Source of the DNA: Altericroceibacterium xinjiangense
GTDB lineage: Bacteria; Pseudomonadota; Alphaproteobacteria; Sphingomonadales; Sphingomonadaceae
Assembly (NCBI RefSeq): GCF_003958635.1
Contig: NZ_RSEK01000001.1
Location: forward strand, 124,001 to 188,000
Reading direction: 5' to 3'
DNA length: 64,000 nt
Positions 1 to 8,651 of this stretch are shown piece after piece. Position 1 is the first letter of the stretch. Every line of letters starts with the position of its first letter. A program made the translations under genes and the position numbers. A model generated the notes under the pieces. It made no database searches and was not told where the DNA came from. It saw nothing but the letters and a program-made list of their open reading frames with translations.

Positions 1-789
1 GATCCGCACCTCTCCGGCGTGCTCCAGCGAAAGACGCCGCAGCCGGTGCTGATTGTGCAGCCGCGCTTGGCGATCCACTTCCATCAGGCGCTGGTACCCG
101 CGCAGCAAGGGCGGGCAATCGTACCGTTCCGATCCCACTTCTCCGCGATAGAAATAGGCATCGGCGGCATGGAGCAGCCAGCTGCCGTCATCCTCGCGGA
201 TCGCGATGCCGCTGTGGCCCCAGGTGTGCCCCGTCAGCGGGATCAGCAGGATTTCCGGCGGCAATCCGGCAAGATCGCGCACCGCGTCGAAGCCGAACCA
301 TCGCTCCCCTCCGCCCATGGGATAAAGGCTCCAGTCGGAAACCCCATCCCACTGCCCGGGGCGGTAGCGCCGAGTGCCGACGAAGGCGCCGCCTTCGCCC
401 TGATCGGCGACTTCCTTTTCCCGGGCTGTCAGGTGCACGGTCGCGTTCGGGAAATCCTCCAGCCCGCCGGCGTGATCGAAATCAAGGTGGGAGACGATGA
501 TGTGCCGCACGTCCTCGGGCCGAAAGCCGAGCCGGCGAACATGGGCCACGGCGGTTTCTTCGGGCCGAAGCTGGAGGTTGTTGAGATACAGGAAGAAATC
601 GGACAGCCGGCGATGCCGCGCCGCGATGTCGCGCGTGCCGAACCCGGTATCGACCAGCACCAGCCCTGCGTCGGTTTCGATCAGCAGGCAGTGGCAGACC
701 ATGTGAGCCAGCGGACTGTCGCTCCGCCCGTCGAACAAGCGGCCGCCTGCCGGGCAGAACGTGCCGCAGTTGAGATGATGGATCTTCAT
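1..789 (-). CDS. MBL-fold metallo-hydrolase, C-terminus cut by window edge
   Basis: The reading frame opens with ATG at 789 (MKIHHLNCGTFCPAGG) and runs off position 1, so the C-terminus is missing. It is a metallo-beta-lactamase-fold hydrolase resembling the lactonase/quorum-quenching-like branch. Visible parts are the strand VLVDTGFGT (about 44-52), the metal motif SHLDFDHAGG (H101, D103, D105, H106), the later GHTWGHSG histidine and HAADAYF, which supplies the bridging Asp. The second His of the usual HxHxDH is Asp here. I see no signal peptide, so it is probably cytosolic. Its start overlaps the stop of the upstream small gene by four bases (ATGA), which indicates translational coupling. 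The substrate cannot be deduced. Confidence 0.85.
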   Translation of the reverse strand, partial: MKIHHLNCGTFCPAGGRLFDGRSDSPLAHMVCHCLLIETDAGLVLVDTGFGTRDIAARHRRLSDFFLYLNNLQLRPEETAVAHVRRLGFRPEDVRHIIVSHLDFDHAGGLEDFPNATVHLTAREKEVADQGEGGAFVGTRRYRPGQWDGVSDWSLYPMGGGERWFGFDAVRDLAGLPPEILLIPLTGHTWGHSGIAIREDDGSWLLHAADAYFYRGEVGSERYDCPPLLRGYQRLMEVDRQARLHNQHRLRRLSLEHAGEVRI

Positions 790-965
790 GCGCCGCGTGC
801 CTTTACCAGGATTTCCGACACAGGGAGCTTCGCTAGGCGGCGCCGGGTCCGCTCCTCCAGTTCACCTTCGCCGGAGCGGTATTTCAGCCACAGGGCGGAC
901 AGCCCGGCCGCCGTAAGGCCCATCAGCGTGACAGGGAGGAAACGGGGTGCGGTGTCTTTGCTCAT
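786..965 (-). CDS. Small single-TM protein, 59 aa
   Basis: The frame runs from ATG at 965 (MSKDTAPRFLPVTLMGL) to a TGA that overlaps the ATG of the downstream MBL hydrolase. It encodes 59 residues with one hydrophobic segment (about 10-27), followed by a charged, arginine-rich tail (ELEERTRRRLAKL). This is the layout of a small inner-membrane protein with a cytoplasmic tail. The longer open frame above this ATG has atypical composition and was not used. The gene lies 19 bases below the methyltransferase stop, so these three genes probably form one operon. No family was recognised. The ATGA coupling and close spacing support it being real. Confidence 0.6.
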   Translation of the reverse strand: MSKDTAPRFLPVTLMGLTAAGLSALWLKYRSGEGELEERTRRRLAKLPVSEILVKARGA

Positions 966-984
966 GCCGGTATCTCCTGTTCCG

Positions 985-1995
985 CTATCCGGTGCGCTCG
1001 ACGCAAAGCCCGACCGCAGCGATGCGTTCGACGTTGCGGTAAGGCGGCTTGTCCAGCTCATCGCCGAAGATATCTGGGTCCAGTTCGTGGTAGTCCCACT
1101 CGAATCCGCTTGAGGGCAAATCGCGTTCCAGCCGCTCCAGCAGCACGTCCCGGCCATCGACGATCGAGACGCCCGTGTGCATGATGAATTTCCCGCCCGT
1201 CTTCAGCTTAGGGAGAAGCCCCAGTGTCCAGTCGAGCGACAGTTGCCCGCCGTACAAGTCGCCGCCATCGCGGTAGGCACGCCCGTCGCCATCCATCATG
1301 AACGGCGGATGCGTCACGATCAGGTCGAAAGCGCCCTCAACGCTGGCGGGGCTCTCTACCTTCACCGGTGCATGGCGCAGTCCGGCGAAAGCTGCGTTGA
1401 GGGAGGACAGCAGCAAGGCATCGGGGTTGATGTCCGCCAGCGTCAGGTGCGGACCGTCAAGATCCTGCGCGGCGGTGATGCCGCCGACACCGCCGCCGGC
1501 ACCGTAGTCCAGCACCGCCGCGCCTTGCGGCAGGCGCCCCTTGCATGCGGCGATCAGGTCCGCGAACCGGTAGCTGTCGGGCCCGAGGAACACGGAAAAT
1601 TCGTCCACCGTCGGGAAAGCCGAATGAAGGAACAGCGTCTCGTGAACCGAGGATACCCGAACGGAAGACGCAAACAAGCCGTCGGTGCGCTTTGACAGCA
1701 CGCCGGCGGCGCCGAGGCGGTCGAATATCGCACCGGGCAGAACCTCCCGCTCGAACGGCAGGCTCCAGCCGAGTACGTCGCGAATGGAGCCCGCCCGCTG
1801 GCGGTCTGGCCGGGAGACCACTCGCGCGTGGGTGGCGGGGGTGGCGGTGACGAAGCGGTAACCATCGGCATCGAGAAGCCGCAGCAGATCGGCCAAGGGC
1901 TCCCGCGCCGCCCCGCGAAAACGCCGGCCCGGCTCTGCTTCGGCCTTGGCTGCAGGTAGGGAATCGAGCGAGGCGAGAGTGTTGGTCGGGGTCAT
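985..1995 (-). CDS. Class I SAM-dependent methyltransferase (HemK/RsmC-like)
   Basis: This encodes about 336 residues from ATG at 1995 (MTPTNTLASLDSL); an upstream TTG at 2064 is possible but lacks a good ribosome site. The C-terminal half has a Rossmann methyltransferase core. The SAM-binding loop VLDYGAGGGVGG lies at about 161-172, an acidic strand TLADINPDAL follows, and a THPPFM motif sits at about 228-233. The last corresponds to the (N/D)PPF/Y motif of methylases acting on amino groups of bases or glutamine, with Thr-His in place of the usual Asn. The N-terminal 150 residues resemble the non-catalytic domain of RsmC/PrmC-type enzymes. A role in rRNA or protein methylation is inferred; the substrate is unknown. 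Confidence 0.8.
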   Translation of the reverse strand: MTPTNTLASLDSLPAAKAEAEPGRRFRGAAREPLADLLRLLDADGYRFVTATPATHARVVSRPDRQRAGSIRDVLGWSLPFEREVLPGAIFDRLGAAGVLSKRTDGLFASSVRVSSVHETLFLHSAFPTVDEFSVFLGPDSYRFADLIAACKGRLPQGAAVLDYGAGGGVGGITAAQDLDGPHLTLADINPDALLLSSLNAAFAGLRHAPVKVESPASVEGAFDLIVTHPPFMMDGDGRAYRDGGDLYGGQLSLDWTLGLLPKLKTGGKFIMHTGVSIVDGRDVLLERLERDLPSSGFEWDYHELDPDIFGDELDKPPYRNVERIAAVGLCVERTG

Positions 1996-2076
1996 GAATT
2001 TCCGATGTTTTTTGAGATGCTTGTCGGAAAAAACCAGCGTCTCCCGCTTCGTTCCCCGACCCAACTTTTATCAAGC

Positions 2077-2940
2077 TTACAGGATCGGTTTTCCTCCGGT
2101 GACCGCCACCGTGGCACCCGAGACGTAGCTCGCCTCATCGGTTGCCAGCATGACGTAAACCGGGGCCAGCTCCTTCGGCTGCGCCGGACGCTTCATCGGG
2201 TAGTTCTTTCCGAAGTTCTTCACCTTCTCCTCTGGCATCGTCGCGGGGATCAGCGGTGTCCACACAGGCCCGGGCGCGACGCAGTTCACGCGGATGTTCT
2301 TTTCGGCCAGCAACTGCGCCAGTCCGCCGGTGAAGTTCTGGATCGCACCCTTGGTGGTCGCGTAGGCCAGCAGGGTTTCGCTCGGCATGTCGGCATTGAC
2401 CGAGGTGGTGTTGATGATCGCACCCTTGCCGTCCATGTGCGGCACGGCGGCCTTGGTGAGATAGAACATCGCGTGGATGTTGGTGCGGAAGGTTCTGTCC
2501 CATTCCTCGTCCGGGATGTCGGACAACTCCTGGAAGGTCATCTGGTGGGCTGCGTTGTTGACCAGGATGTCCACGCGGCCGAATTCCTCGACCGCGGTGT
2601 CGATCACCTTACGGCAATGTTCCGGTGAACCAATGTCGCCCGGGACCAGCACTGCCTTGCGGCCCGCCATCTCGATCCACTTGGCCGTTTCCTGCGCGTC
2701 CTCGTCCTCGCACAAGTAGGAGATCAGCACGTCGGCGCCTTCCCGCGCGAAAGCGATCGCCACCGCGCGGCCGATCCCGCTATCGCCGCCGGTAATCACT
2801 GCCTTCTTGCCTTCCAGGCGGTTAGTTCCGTGGTAGCTTTCCTCGCCGTGATCCGGGCGGGGATGCATATCCCGCGTGACCCCGGGCGTATCCTGCTGCT
2901 GGGCCGGGTGGGGCGGCTTCACTTCATCGAGCGAACTCAT
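2077..2940 (-). CDS. SDR-family oxidoreductase (YghA/YhdF-like)
   Basis: This encodes 287 residues from ATG at 2940 (MSSLDEVKPPHPAQQQ); the longer open frame above it is arginine-rich shadow. It is a classical short-chain dehydrogenase/reductase with a 45-residue hydrophilic N-terminal extension typical of the YghA/YhdF and glucose/ribitol dehydrogenase-like group. The cofactor motif TGGDSGIG is at 50-57, NNAA at 128-131, and the catalytic residues are Ser180, Tyr193 and Lys197 (YATTK). The C-terminus ends in a typical VSGATVAVTGG. It follows a small hydrophilic gene by 14 bases, so the pair is probably co-transcribed. Homologues are often stress-induced; the substrate is not known. Confidence 0.88.
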   Translation of the reverse strand: MSSLDEVKPPHPAQQQDTPGVTRDMHPRPDHGEESYHGTNRLEGKKAVITGGDSGIGRAVAIAFAREGADVLISYLCEDEDAQETAKWIEMAGRKAVLVPGDIGSPEHCRKVIDTAVEEFGRVDILVNNAAHQMTFQELSDIPDEEWDRTFRTNIHAMFYLTKAAVPHMDGKGAIINTTSVNADMPSETLLAYATTKGAIQNFTGGLAQLLAEKNIRVNCVAPGPVWTPLIPATMPEEKVKNFGKNYPMKRPAQPKELAPVYVMLATDEASYVSGATVAVTGGKPIL

Positions 2941-2954
2941 CGCGCGTCTCCCGC

Positions 2955-3116
2955 TCAGCTGTCTTCGCCGACGTTGCGGCTGCCGCCGCCGGCGTTCTGC
3001 TTGTGGGCGGTGCGGCTGTTGCTGTCCGGCTTGGCGTGGGCCTTCTTGTTGCCGCCGATGTCGTCGGACTTGCCGGTTGCGCCGTTGAAATCGCCTTTTT
3101 TCTTGTGATCGGTCAT
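2955..3116 (-). CDS. Small hydrophilic, probably disordered protein, 53 aa
   Basis: ATG at 3116 opens a 53-codon frame (MTDHKKKGDFNGATGKSDD ... NVGEDS) ending in TGA at 2955. On the coding strand a GGAGAAT ribosome-binding sequence stands just upstream of the ATG. The product is rich in Lys, Asn, Gly, Asp and Ser with almost no hydrophobic residues, so it should be soluble and intrinsically disordered. It sits 14 bases before the SDR gene in the same direction. Composition resembles small stress or desiccation proteins, but I recognise no named family; function is unassigned. Confidence 0.6.
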   Translation of the reverse strand: MTDHKKKGDFNGATGKSDDIGGNKKAHAKPDSNSRTAHKQNAGGGSRNVGEDS

Positions 3117-3346
3117 CGTGATTCTCCTTCACCAGACCAACCGGCGACGGGCGCATCCAGTTGCGCGCGTTCGCCGCGAAGCCAACGCGTCTCGTCCCGT
3201 TTTGTCGGGGACAGCAGAGCTGAACCTGTCGCTTGCGCCCTTCAGCGGCCGATCTCCCGCCCGCCGCGGCCCCGATCGCGCTGTGGGTCAGGGGGTCCGA
3301 CGGCGCTCAGGTGGCAAGGATGCGGTTCTTTCAGCGGGAGGGCTTT

Positions 3347-4660
3347 TCACATTGTTCGGGGAGTTGCCTTCGCCGGCCTCCGTGCGAACAAACCGAACCC
3401 CGCGATGATTGCGTAACACGCTGCCGGCAGCACCAGCGCAAATCCCAGGCTTCCAGTCAGGTCCGCCAGCCAGCCGGTCAGCGGCGGGATCACCGCCCCG
3501 CCAACGATGGCCACGCAGATAACGCCTGAACCATCGGCCGCACGCGCGCCGAGCCCCTCGCTCGCCAACGAGAAGATGGTCGGGAACATGATGGAGTTCA
3601 TCAGCCCGATTGCCAGCAGGCTGTAGCCGGAAACCGCCCCGCTCGTGTTCGCGGAAATGAGGATCAGCAGGATGGCACCGATCGCGTTGAAGGCCAGAAC
3701 CTTGCCTGGGCTGATAACGCGCAACACGCCGGATCCGATGAACCGACCGACCAGCGCTCCGCCCCAGTAGAGCGGGATCAGCTTGCCCGCCGCTTCCTCT
3801 CCCAGGCCCAGCACATCGCTCTGCATCAGGTAATTGACGATCAGGGATCCGATCGCGACCTCCGCACCGACGTAGAGGAAGATCGACGCGGCACCATAGC
3901 CGAACCGCGCGCGCTTCAGCAGGCCAAACCCCCCAAGCAGGGCCCCGGCTTCATGGTTTTCACCGTGCAGCCGGTCCCGGAACAGCCAGACAGCGGCGGC
4001 CACGATCACCAGCGCGATGGCGAGGCCAACGTAGCCATTGACGATCGCCTGGCTTTCGGCGGTGCGGTAAGCGTCGAGTGCCGGGCCGGAAAGCTCGGCC
4101 GCAGTGACGCTCGCCAGCCCGCCCAGGATCAGGATGGAACCGAAGTAGGGAAAGACCGTGGTGCCGAGCGAGTTGAACGCTTGCGCAAAAGTCAGCCGGC
4201 TGTGCGCCGTGCGCGCAGGGCCGAGGAGACTGATCAGCGGATTGGCGACCACCTGGACGATCGTCACCCCGCTCGCCAGCACGAACAGCGCAAACAGGAA
4301 CAAGGGGTACTGAGCCGTCTGCGAGGCCGGGATGAAAAGGAGGCACCCCCCCATCATCAGGAGCAGACCCACGACAGCGCCCCGCATGTAGCCGATCCGC
4401 TTGACCAGCGCCGCACCGGGCAAGGACACGACGAGGTACGCGGCGAAGAAGGCGGACTGGACCAGCATTGCCTGCGCGTAATTGAGCGTGAACAGCTCCT
4501 TCAGTTTCGGGATGATCACGTCGTTCAGCGACGTGATCCCGCCAAAGATGAAGAACAGCGCAAACACGAACGGCTGCAGGCCGGGCGCATTTACCTCTGT
4601 ACCGTCATCTTCCAGCGGAACCGGGTCGGTCGAACTCGAAACGTCGGGAGCAAGGGCCAT
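3347..4660 (-). CDS. gluP: Sugar MFS importer, FucP/GluP family
   Basis: This encodes 437 residues with about twelve hydrophobic segments. The first-helix sequence LFFIFGGITSLNDVIIPKLK, and VVANPLISLLGPARTA further on, are characteristic of the FucP/GluP (glucose/galactose:proton symporter) family of the major facilitator superfamily. It should import a mono- or short oligosaccharide across the inner membrane. ATG at 4660 lies 20 bases after the stop of the GH3 beta-glucosidase in the same direction. It is therefore the last gene of a three-gene operon (esterase, glycosidase, importer) and probably takes up the sugar released by the glycosidase. The exact sugar cannot be read from sequence. 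Confidence 0.88.
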   Translation of the reverse strand: MALAPDVSSSTDPVPLEDDGTEVNAPGLQPFVFALFFIFGGITSLNDVIIPKLKELFTLNYAQAMLVQSAFFAAYLVVSLPGAALVKRIGYMRGAVVGLLLMMGGCLLFIPASQTAQYPLFLFALFVLASGVTIVQVVANPLISLLGPARTAHSRLTFAQAFNSLGTTVFPYFGSILILGGLASVTAAELSGPALDAYRTAESQAIVNGYVGLAIALVIVAAAVWLFRDRLHGENHEAGALLGGFGLLKRARFGYGAASIFLYVGAEVAIGSLIVNYLMQSDVLGLGEEAAGKLIPLYWGGALVGRFIGSGVLRVISPGKVLAFNAIGAILLILISANTSGAVSGYSLLAIGLMNSIMFPTIFSLASEGLGARAADGSGVICVAIVGGAVIPPLTGWLADLTGSLGFALVLPAACYAIIAGFGLFARRPAKATPRTM

Positions 4661-4680
4661 TGTCTGTTCCAGAAATGCAG

Positions 4681-6873
4681 TTACGGGGCAAGCCGGCGCG
4701 GCTGAAGGTCAAGCGTGACAGCCGGCCCTTCCGCGAGCGCGTTTTCCGCGAGCATGAAGCGATAGCTTCCCGGCGCGACTTGCCAACCCCCGTTTACCCA
4801 GTCAGCCACGACGCGCCACTCAAGCGGCACCTCCACCTGCTTCGCTTCGCCCGGCGCCAGTTCCACGCGCGCAAAGCCGGCAAGGCGGCGCAGAGGCTTC
4901 CCGGCGGCATCGGTGAGGTAGACCTGGGCCACGTCCGCGCCCGCCCGCTGGCCGGTATTGCGGACCGTAAACCGGGCGGTCAGCGTATCACCCGGAACGA
5001 TCTCCAGTCCTTCGTGCGCGAATGTCGTGTAGCTGAGTCCGTGACCGAACGGATAAGCCGGTTGAAGCCCTTCCCGGGCGTACCAGCGGTATCCCACGTC
5101 TGCGCCTTCGATATCGTAGTCGATGTCCACTCGGGTGCCGGCGGGCTCTCCCAATCCGGGAATTTCCGGACGGGGCAACTGGCTTTCGTCCACCGGGAAG
5201 CTGATCGGCAAATGGCCTGAGGGATTGACCGCGCCGGTCAGCACGTTCGCGATCGCTTCCCCGCCGCGCTGCCCCGGATACCAGGCCTCCACGATAGCCC
5301 CGACCTTGTCCCGCCACGGCATGCGTACGGGGTTGCCGGTCTCGAGCACCACGGCCGTTCGTGGATTGGCGGCGGCAACTGCCTCGATCAGGCGGTCCTG
5401 CCCCATCGGCAAGGTCATCGATCCGGCGTCGAGCGCCTCGATTTGCCACTGCGTAGCAAAGACGATCACCAGATCGTAATCGTCGGCGCGGGCCGCTGTC
5501 GCTGCCGGAAAATATCCGCTGTCAAAGGCGATCTGCGCATCGGGCAAAGCTTCCCGCAGAGCCTTCAGCGGAGATGACGGCACGATCAGCATGCTGCCGA
5601 AGGCTTCCAGAAAGCCTTCCCCGCCGACCGGAACCATCGCAGCAGGGCCGCCTACAGGGGTGACCTGGGACGATCCGCCACCTGACATGACTCCCAGTGG
5701 GGCATAGCCGCCGACCACCAGGATCTTCTTTGCCTGTCCAGCGATCGGCAGCAGGCCTTCGTTCTTCAGAACGACGGTGCCCTGTTCCGCGGCCTTGAGC
5801 GCGACATCGCCATGGGCATCATAGTCGATTCCCGCAGGCGGCATTGGCCGGTCGGCGCCGACCGCATAAAGCGAACGCAGGATGCGGCGGGACATGTCCT
5901 TGATGCGGTCCTGCGAAACCTCGCCGCTTGCTACCAAGTTTCGCAAGGGTTCGTCGAACCACACCTGCTCATCCAACTGCGCCCCGGCCTGATGGTCGAG
6001 CCCCTTGGCGGCGTAATCGGCCGCGTGGACCGCACCCCAATCGGAAATCACCCAGCCCTTGTAGCCCCACTCCTGCTTCAGCACCTGGTTGAGCAGGGTA
6101 TCGCTGCCGCACGCCCATGGGCCGTTGACCCGGTTGTATGCGCACATAACGGAGCCGGGCTGGCCCCGCTCGATCGCCAGTTCGAACGCCAGCAAGTCGG
6201 ACATGCGCAGCGCCGGTTCGGCTATCACGGAATTCGCGGTGTTGCGCAGCGTCTCCTGGTCATTCACCGCGAAATGCTTGACGGTCGAGACCACGCCTTC
6301 GGCCTGGGTTCCGCGCACTGCCTCACCCGCGAGCGTTCCGGCGAGCAGCGGATCTTCTCCCAGATATTCGAAATTGCGCCCGTTGCGCGGGTCGCGTGCC
6401 AGGTTCACCCCGCCACCGAGCAGGACATTGAAGCCCTTTGCCCGCGCCTCCACGCCGATCGTCCGCCCGGCCTGGTATGCGAGCGCCGGGTTGAACGTGG
6501 CAGCCAGCGCAAGGCCAGACGGCATGGCAGTCGCGACATCACCCTTGCGCTGCTGCATCGGGTTGGTCACCCCGAGACTGGCATCCGTCATGCGGATCGC
6601 GGGAATGCCAAGCCGCTCAATCGGCGGGATGTAGGCCGCCATTGCGGGCTGGTCGCGGACTTCTTCCGGTATCTCGCCGAACGGTAGCGGCATGAAGCTG
6701 CGAAGGAGGGCGAACCGTTCCTCTTCCGTCATGCTGTCGATGATGGCAGCGGCGCGCGCGTCGGGATCGGTCACTTCGGGAGCCTGCGCGTGCGCGGCGG
6801 CCGAGCAGACGGCAGTGGTGAAGAGGAAAGCGGCGAACCGCGCTTTCCAGCGCGGGGCGGAACGGTTCAGCAT
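4681..6873 (-). CDS. bglX: Exported GH3 beta-glucosidase (BglX-like)
   Basis: This encodes 730 residues from ATG at 6873 (MLNRSAPRWKARF), chosen over an upstream TTG at 6891 because AAGGAAG lies seven bases before the ATG. A signal peptide (about 1-30, ending AAAHAQ) predicts export. The GH3 TIM-barrel domain has the substrate-binding KHF (199-201) and the nucleophile motif VISDWGAVH, with Asp278 as nucleophile. A second alpha/beta domain and a C-terminal fibronectin-III-like domain (AGADVAQVYLTD) complete a BglX-type architecture. The predicted reaction is hydrolysis of terminal beta-D-glucosyl or xylosyl residues in the periplasm. It starts 14 bases after the esterase stop and precedes gluP, all presumably LacI-controlled. 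Confidence 0.9.
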   Translation of the reverse strand: MLNRSAPRWKARFAAFLFTTAVCSAAAHAQAPEVTDPDARAAAIIDSMTEEERFALLRSFMPLPFGEIPEEVRDQPAMAAYIPPIERLGIPAIRMTDASLGVTNPMQQRKGDVATAMPSGLALAATFNPALAYQAGRTIGVEARAKGFNVLLGGGVNLARDPRNGRNFEYLGEDPLLAGTLAGEAVRGTQAEGVVSTVKHFAVNDQETLRNTANSVIAEPALRMSDLLAFELAIERGQPGSVMCAYNRVNGPWACGSDTLLNQVLKQEWGYKGWVISDWGAVHAADYAAKGLDHQAGAQLDEQVWFDEPLRNLVASGEVSQDRIKDMSRRILRSLYAVGADRPMPPAGIDYDAHGDVALKAAEQGTVVLKNEGLLPIAGQAKKILVVGGYAPLGVMSGGGSSQVTPVGGPAAMVPVGGEGFLEAFGSMLIVPSSPLKALREALPDAQIAFDSGYFPAATAARADDYDLVIVFATQWQIEALDAGSMTLPMGQDRLIEAVAAANPRTAVVLETGNPVRMPWRDKVGAIVEAWYPGQRGGEAIANVLTGAVNPSGHLPISFPVDESQLPRPEIPGLGEPAGTRVDIDYDIEGADVGYRWYAREGLQPAYPFGHGLSYTTFAHEGLEIVPGDTLTARFTVRNTGQRAGADVAQVYLTDAAGKPLRRLAGFARVELAPGEAKQVEVPLEWRVVADWVNGGWQVAPGSYRFMLAENALAEGPAVTLDLQPRRLAP

Positions 6874-6887
6874 GCGAGGCTTCCTTG

Positions 6888-8456
6888 TCAATCAACGCTG
6901 GTTTCGCGGCGGTCGCTGGCGGCTTCGGTGACGTCCAGCCGTCCACGCCATGGGTCGGCTCCGCCTTCGGCTTCGGTCATGCCGAACAGCATCACCGGGC
7001 GGGTCTGGTCATCGTACTTCGGCCAGTTGGGCAGGCTGGGGCCATTCGGGTTGCCTTGTTTGGCGAAGTTGACGAAGTACGCGCTCATCAAGGCAGCCAT
7101 GGCGTGGTCTTCCGGTGTGGTCTGGCCGGGGTAGCGCGCGTCTATCGTCTTGAAGAAGAACGGTATTTCCGTTGCGTGCGGGAGGCCGGGCCATTCCTTG
7201 CGCATGACTTGCGGCACATAGCCGGCGCGGTAGTGCCAGGCTGGCTGTCCACTCTGCGTCATCTGCTGCACCATGCGGCGGGCGGGCTCGACCATTCCGG
7301 CGTCGGCGTTGATCGCGGTTTCCAGCGCCTTGGGATCGGCCGAGACCGCCGAATAAGCCTGGCGGGCCCGGTCTGCCAGCGGGCCGAACCGGGCTTCGAA
7401 CACGTCGCCTTCTACCGGCGGGGCAAAGCCGATGTCCGCCGTGTTGGCCCCGGCGATGAACGGCACTGCCGCCGCGTTGCCAGCCCCATAGACGACCGCC
7501 GAGGGAGCCTGCACCACCATCCCGTCGATCATCGGACCGGAACTGGGTGCGACCGGACGCTGCGCAAGTCCGACACCGGCCGCCAGCTTGTCCGCCGGCA
7601 GCGCACGCAAGGCGGCGAGCGCTTGTGCCCCGGTGCCTTCCACCCCCGCCCACTGCGCGAAGGCGAGGCCCGCGTCCTCTGCGTCCGGTCCGGCTTCGGA
7701 ATGGAGCGGCAATTCCCGCCCGCGCGAGCGGCCGCCGCCGGACATCACGATTGCCTTGGCGAATTCCCCCCGTGCCATGGGCGAGGTCATCATCATGTTG
7801 ACCGAGCCGCCGCCGGCGCTTTCCCCGAAGATCGTCACGTTGCCGGGATCACCGCCGAACGCGCCGACGTTCCGCTGCACCCAGTCGAGCGCCGCCAGCT
7901 GATCGAGGAAACCGTAGTTGCCGAGCAGGCCGTTATCCTCATTCGCCTGCGTCAGCGCGGGGTGCGCGAAGAACCCGAAGCGTCCCAGCCGGTAGTTGAA
8001 GCTGACGAGGACCACGCCCTGCCGTGCAAGCTCCGCCCCGTCATAGACCGCAGGCGACGATCCGCCGTTCACATACCCGCCGCCGTAGATCCACAGCATC
8101 ACCGGCAGCTTGTCCCCCGGCTTCGCATCTGCCGGGCGCCAGACGTTGAGATAAAGGCAATCTTCCGCCGGCGGCGTGCCCAGCGGGGCCGCGTCCTGCG
8201 CGAACGGGATCTGCATGCAATCGTGGGAGTACTCGGTCGCCGAGCGCACGCCGGTCCACGGCTGCACCGGCTGCGGCGCCCGCCAGCGAAGATCGCCGAC
8301 CGGCGGCTGCGCGAAGGGAATGCCTTTCCACGAGGAAACGCCCCCCACGGTTGCGCCTTCCGCCTTCCCGACGTCCAGTTCGGCGACCTGGGCCTGCGCC
8401 GTGCCCCCCGCCAGCGCGGTAACAGCGGCGAGCGCCGCCAGCATCGATTTCGCCAT
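6888..8456 (-). CDS. Exported type B carboxylesterase
   Basis: This encodes 522 residues from ATG at 8456, preceded by a strong GGGGAGGAAAAGA ribosome site; a very long open extension above it is noncoding shadow. A signal peptide (MAKSMLAALAAVTALAGGTA) precedes a type B carboxylesterase/cholinesterase fold. The oxyanion loop YGGGY lies at 124-128, the nucleophile elbow GESAGG has Ser213, and LPHATEIPFFF contains the catalytic His. It is first in an operon with a GH3 glycosidase and a sugar importer. Removal of acyl or aryl ester decorations from plant-derived glycosides in the periplasm is a reasonable inference. The preferred ester is unknown. Confidence 0.88.
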   Translation of the reverse strand: MAKSMLAALAAVTALAGGTAQAQVAELDVGKAEGATVGGVSSWKGIPFAQPPVGDLRWRAPQPVQPWTGVRSATEYSHDCMQIPFAQDAAPLGTPPAEDCLYLNVWRPADAKPGDKLPVMLWIYGGGYVNGGSSPAVYDGAELARQGVVLVSFNYRLGRFGFFAHPALTQANEDNGLLGNYGFLDQLAALDWVQRNVGAFGGDPGNVTIFGESAGGGSVNMMMTSPMARGEFAKAIVMSGGGRSRGRELPLHSEAGPDAEDAGLAFAQWAGVEGTGAQALAALRALPADKLAAGVGLAQRPVAPSSGPMIDGMVVQAPSAVVYGAGNAAAVPFIAGANTADIGFAPPVEGDVFEARFGPLADRARQAYSAVSADPKALETAINADAGMVEPARRMVQQMTQSGQPAWHYRAGYVPQVMRKEWPGLPHATEIPFFFKTIDARYPGQTTPEDHAMAALMSAYFVNFAKQGNPNGPSLPNWPKYDDQTRPVMLFGMTEAEGGADPWRGRLDVTEAASDRRETSVD

Positions 8457-8517
8457 TCTTTTCCTCCCCTGCCGTCTCTCGGACTCGTGGCACCCGGTCC
8501 GGCGGCTGGGGTATGAT

Positions 8518-8529
8518 GACAACGTTGTC
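8518..8529. promoter_or_regulatory. Probable LacI-family operator
   Basis: GACAACGTTGTC is a perfect 12-bp palindrome with a central CG. It lies between the divergently transcribed esterase operon (start 8456, minus) and the LacI-family gene (start about 8652, plus). A central CG palindrome of this size is typical of LacI-family operators. No other perfect copy was noticed in the window. It is placed to control the operon, the regulator itself, or both. Confidence 0.65.
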
Positions 8530-8651
8530 GGAAACTGCAACGCCAATTCTTCGCCTTGAAGGACGATGACTTCAGCCGTTCTTGTGTTTCTGCTGCGTCC
8601 GTAGGAAAACCGGCGGCAGCCCTCCGCGAGAGAGGCAGAGAGGACAGCCGT

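Noticed and set aside
1996-2064. TTG-initiated extension of the methyltransferase
   Set aside because: The ATG at 1995 has a usable upstream GGAAA and matches the expected domain start better.
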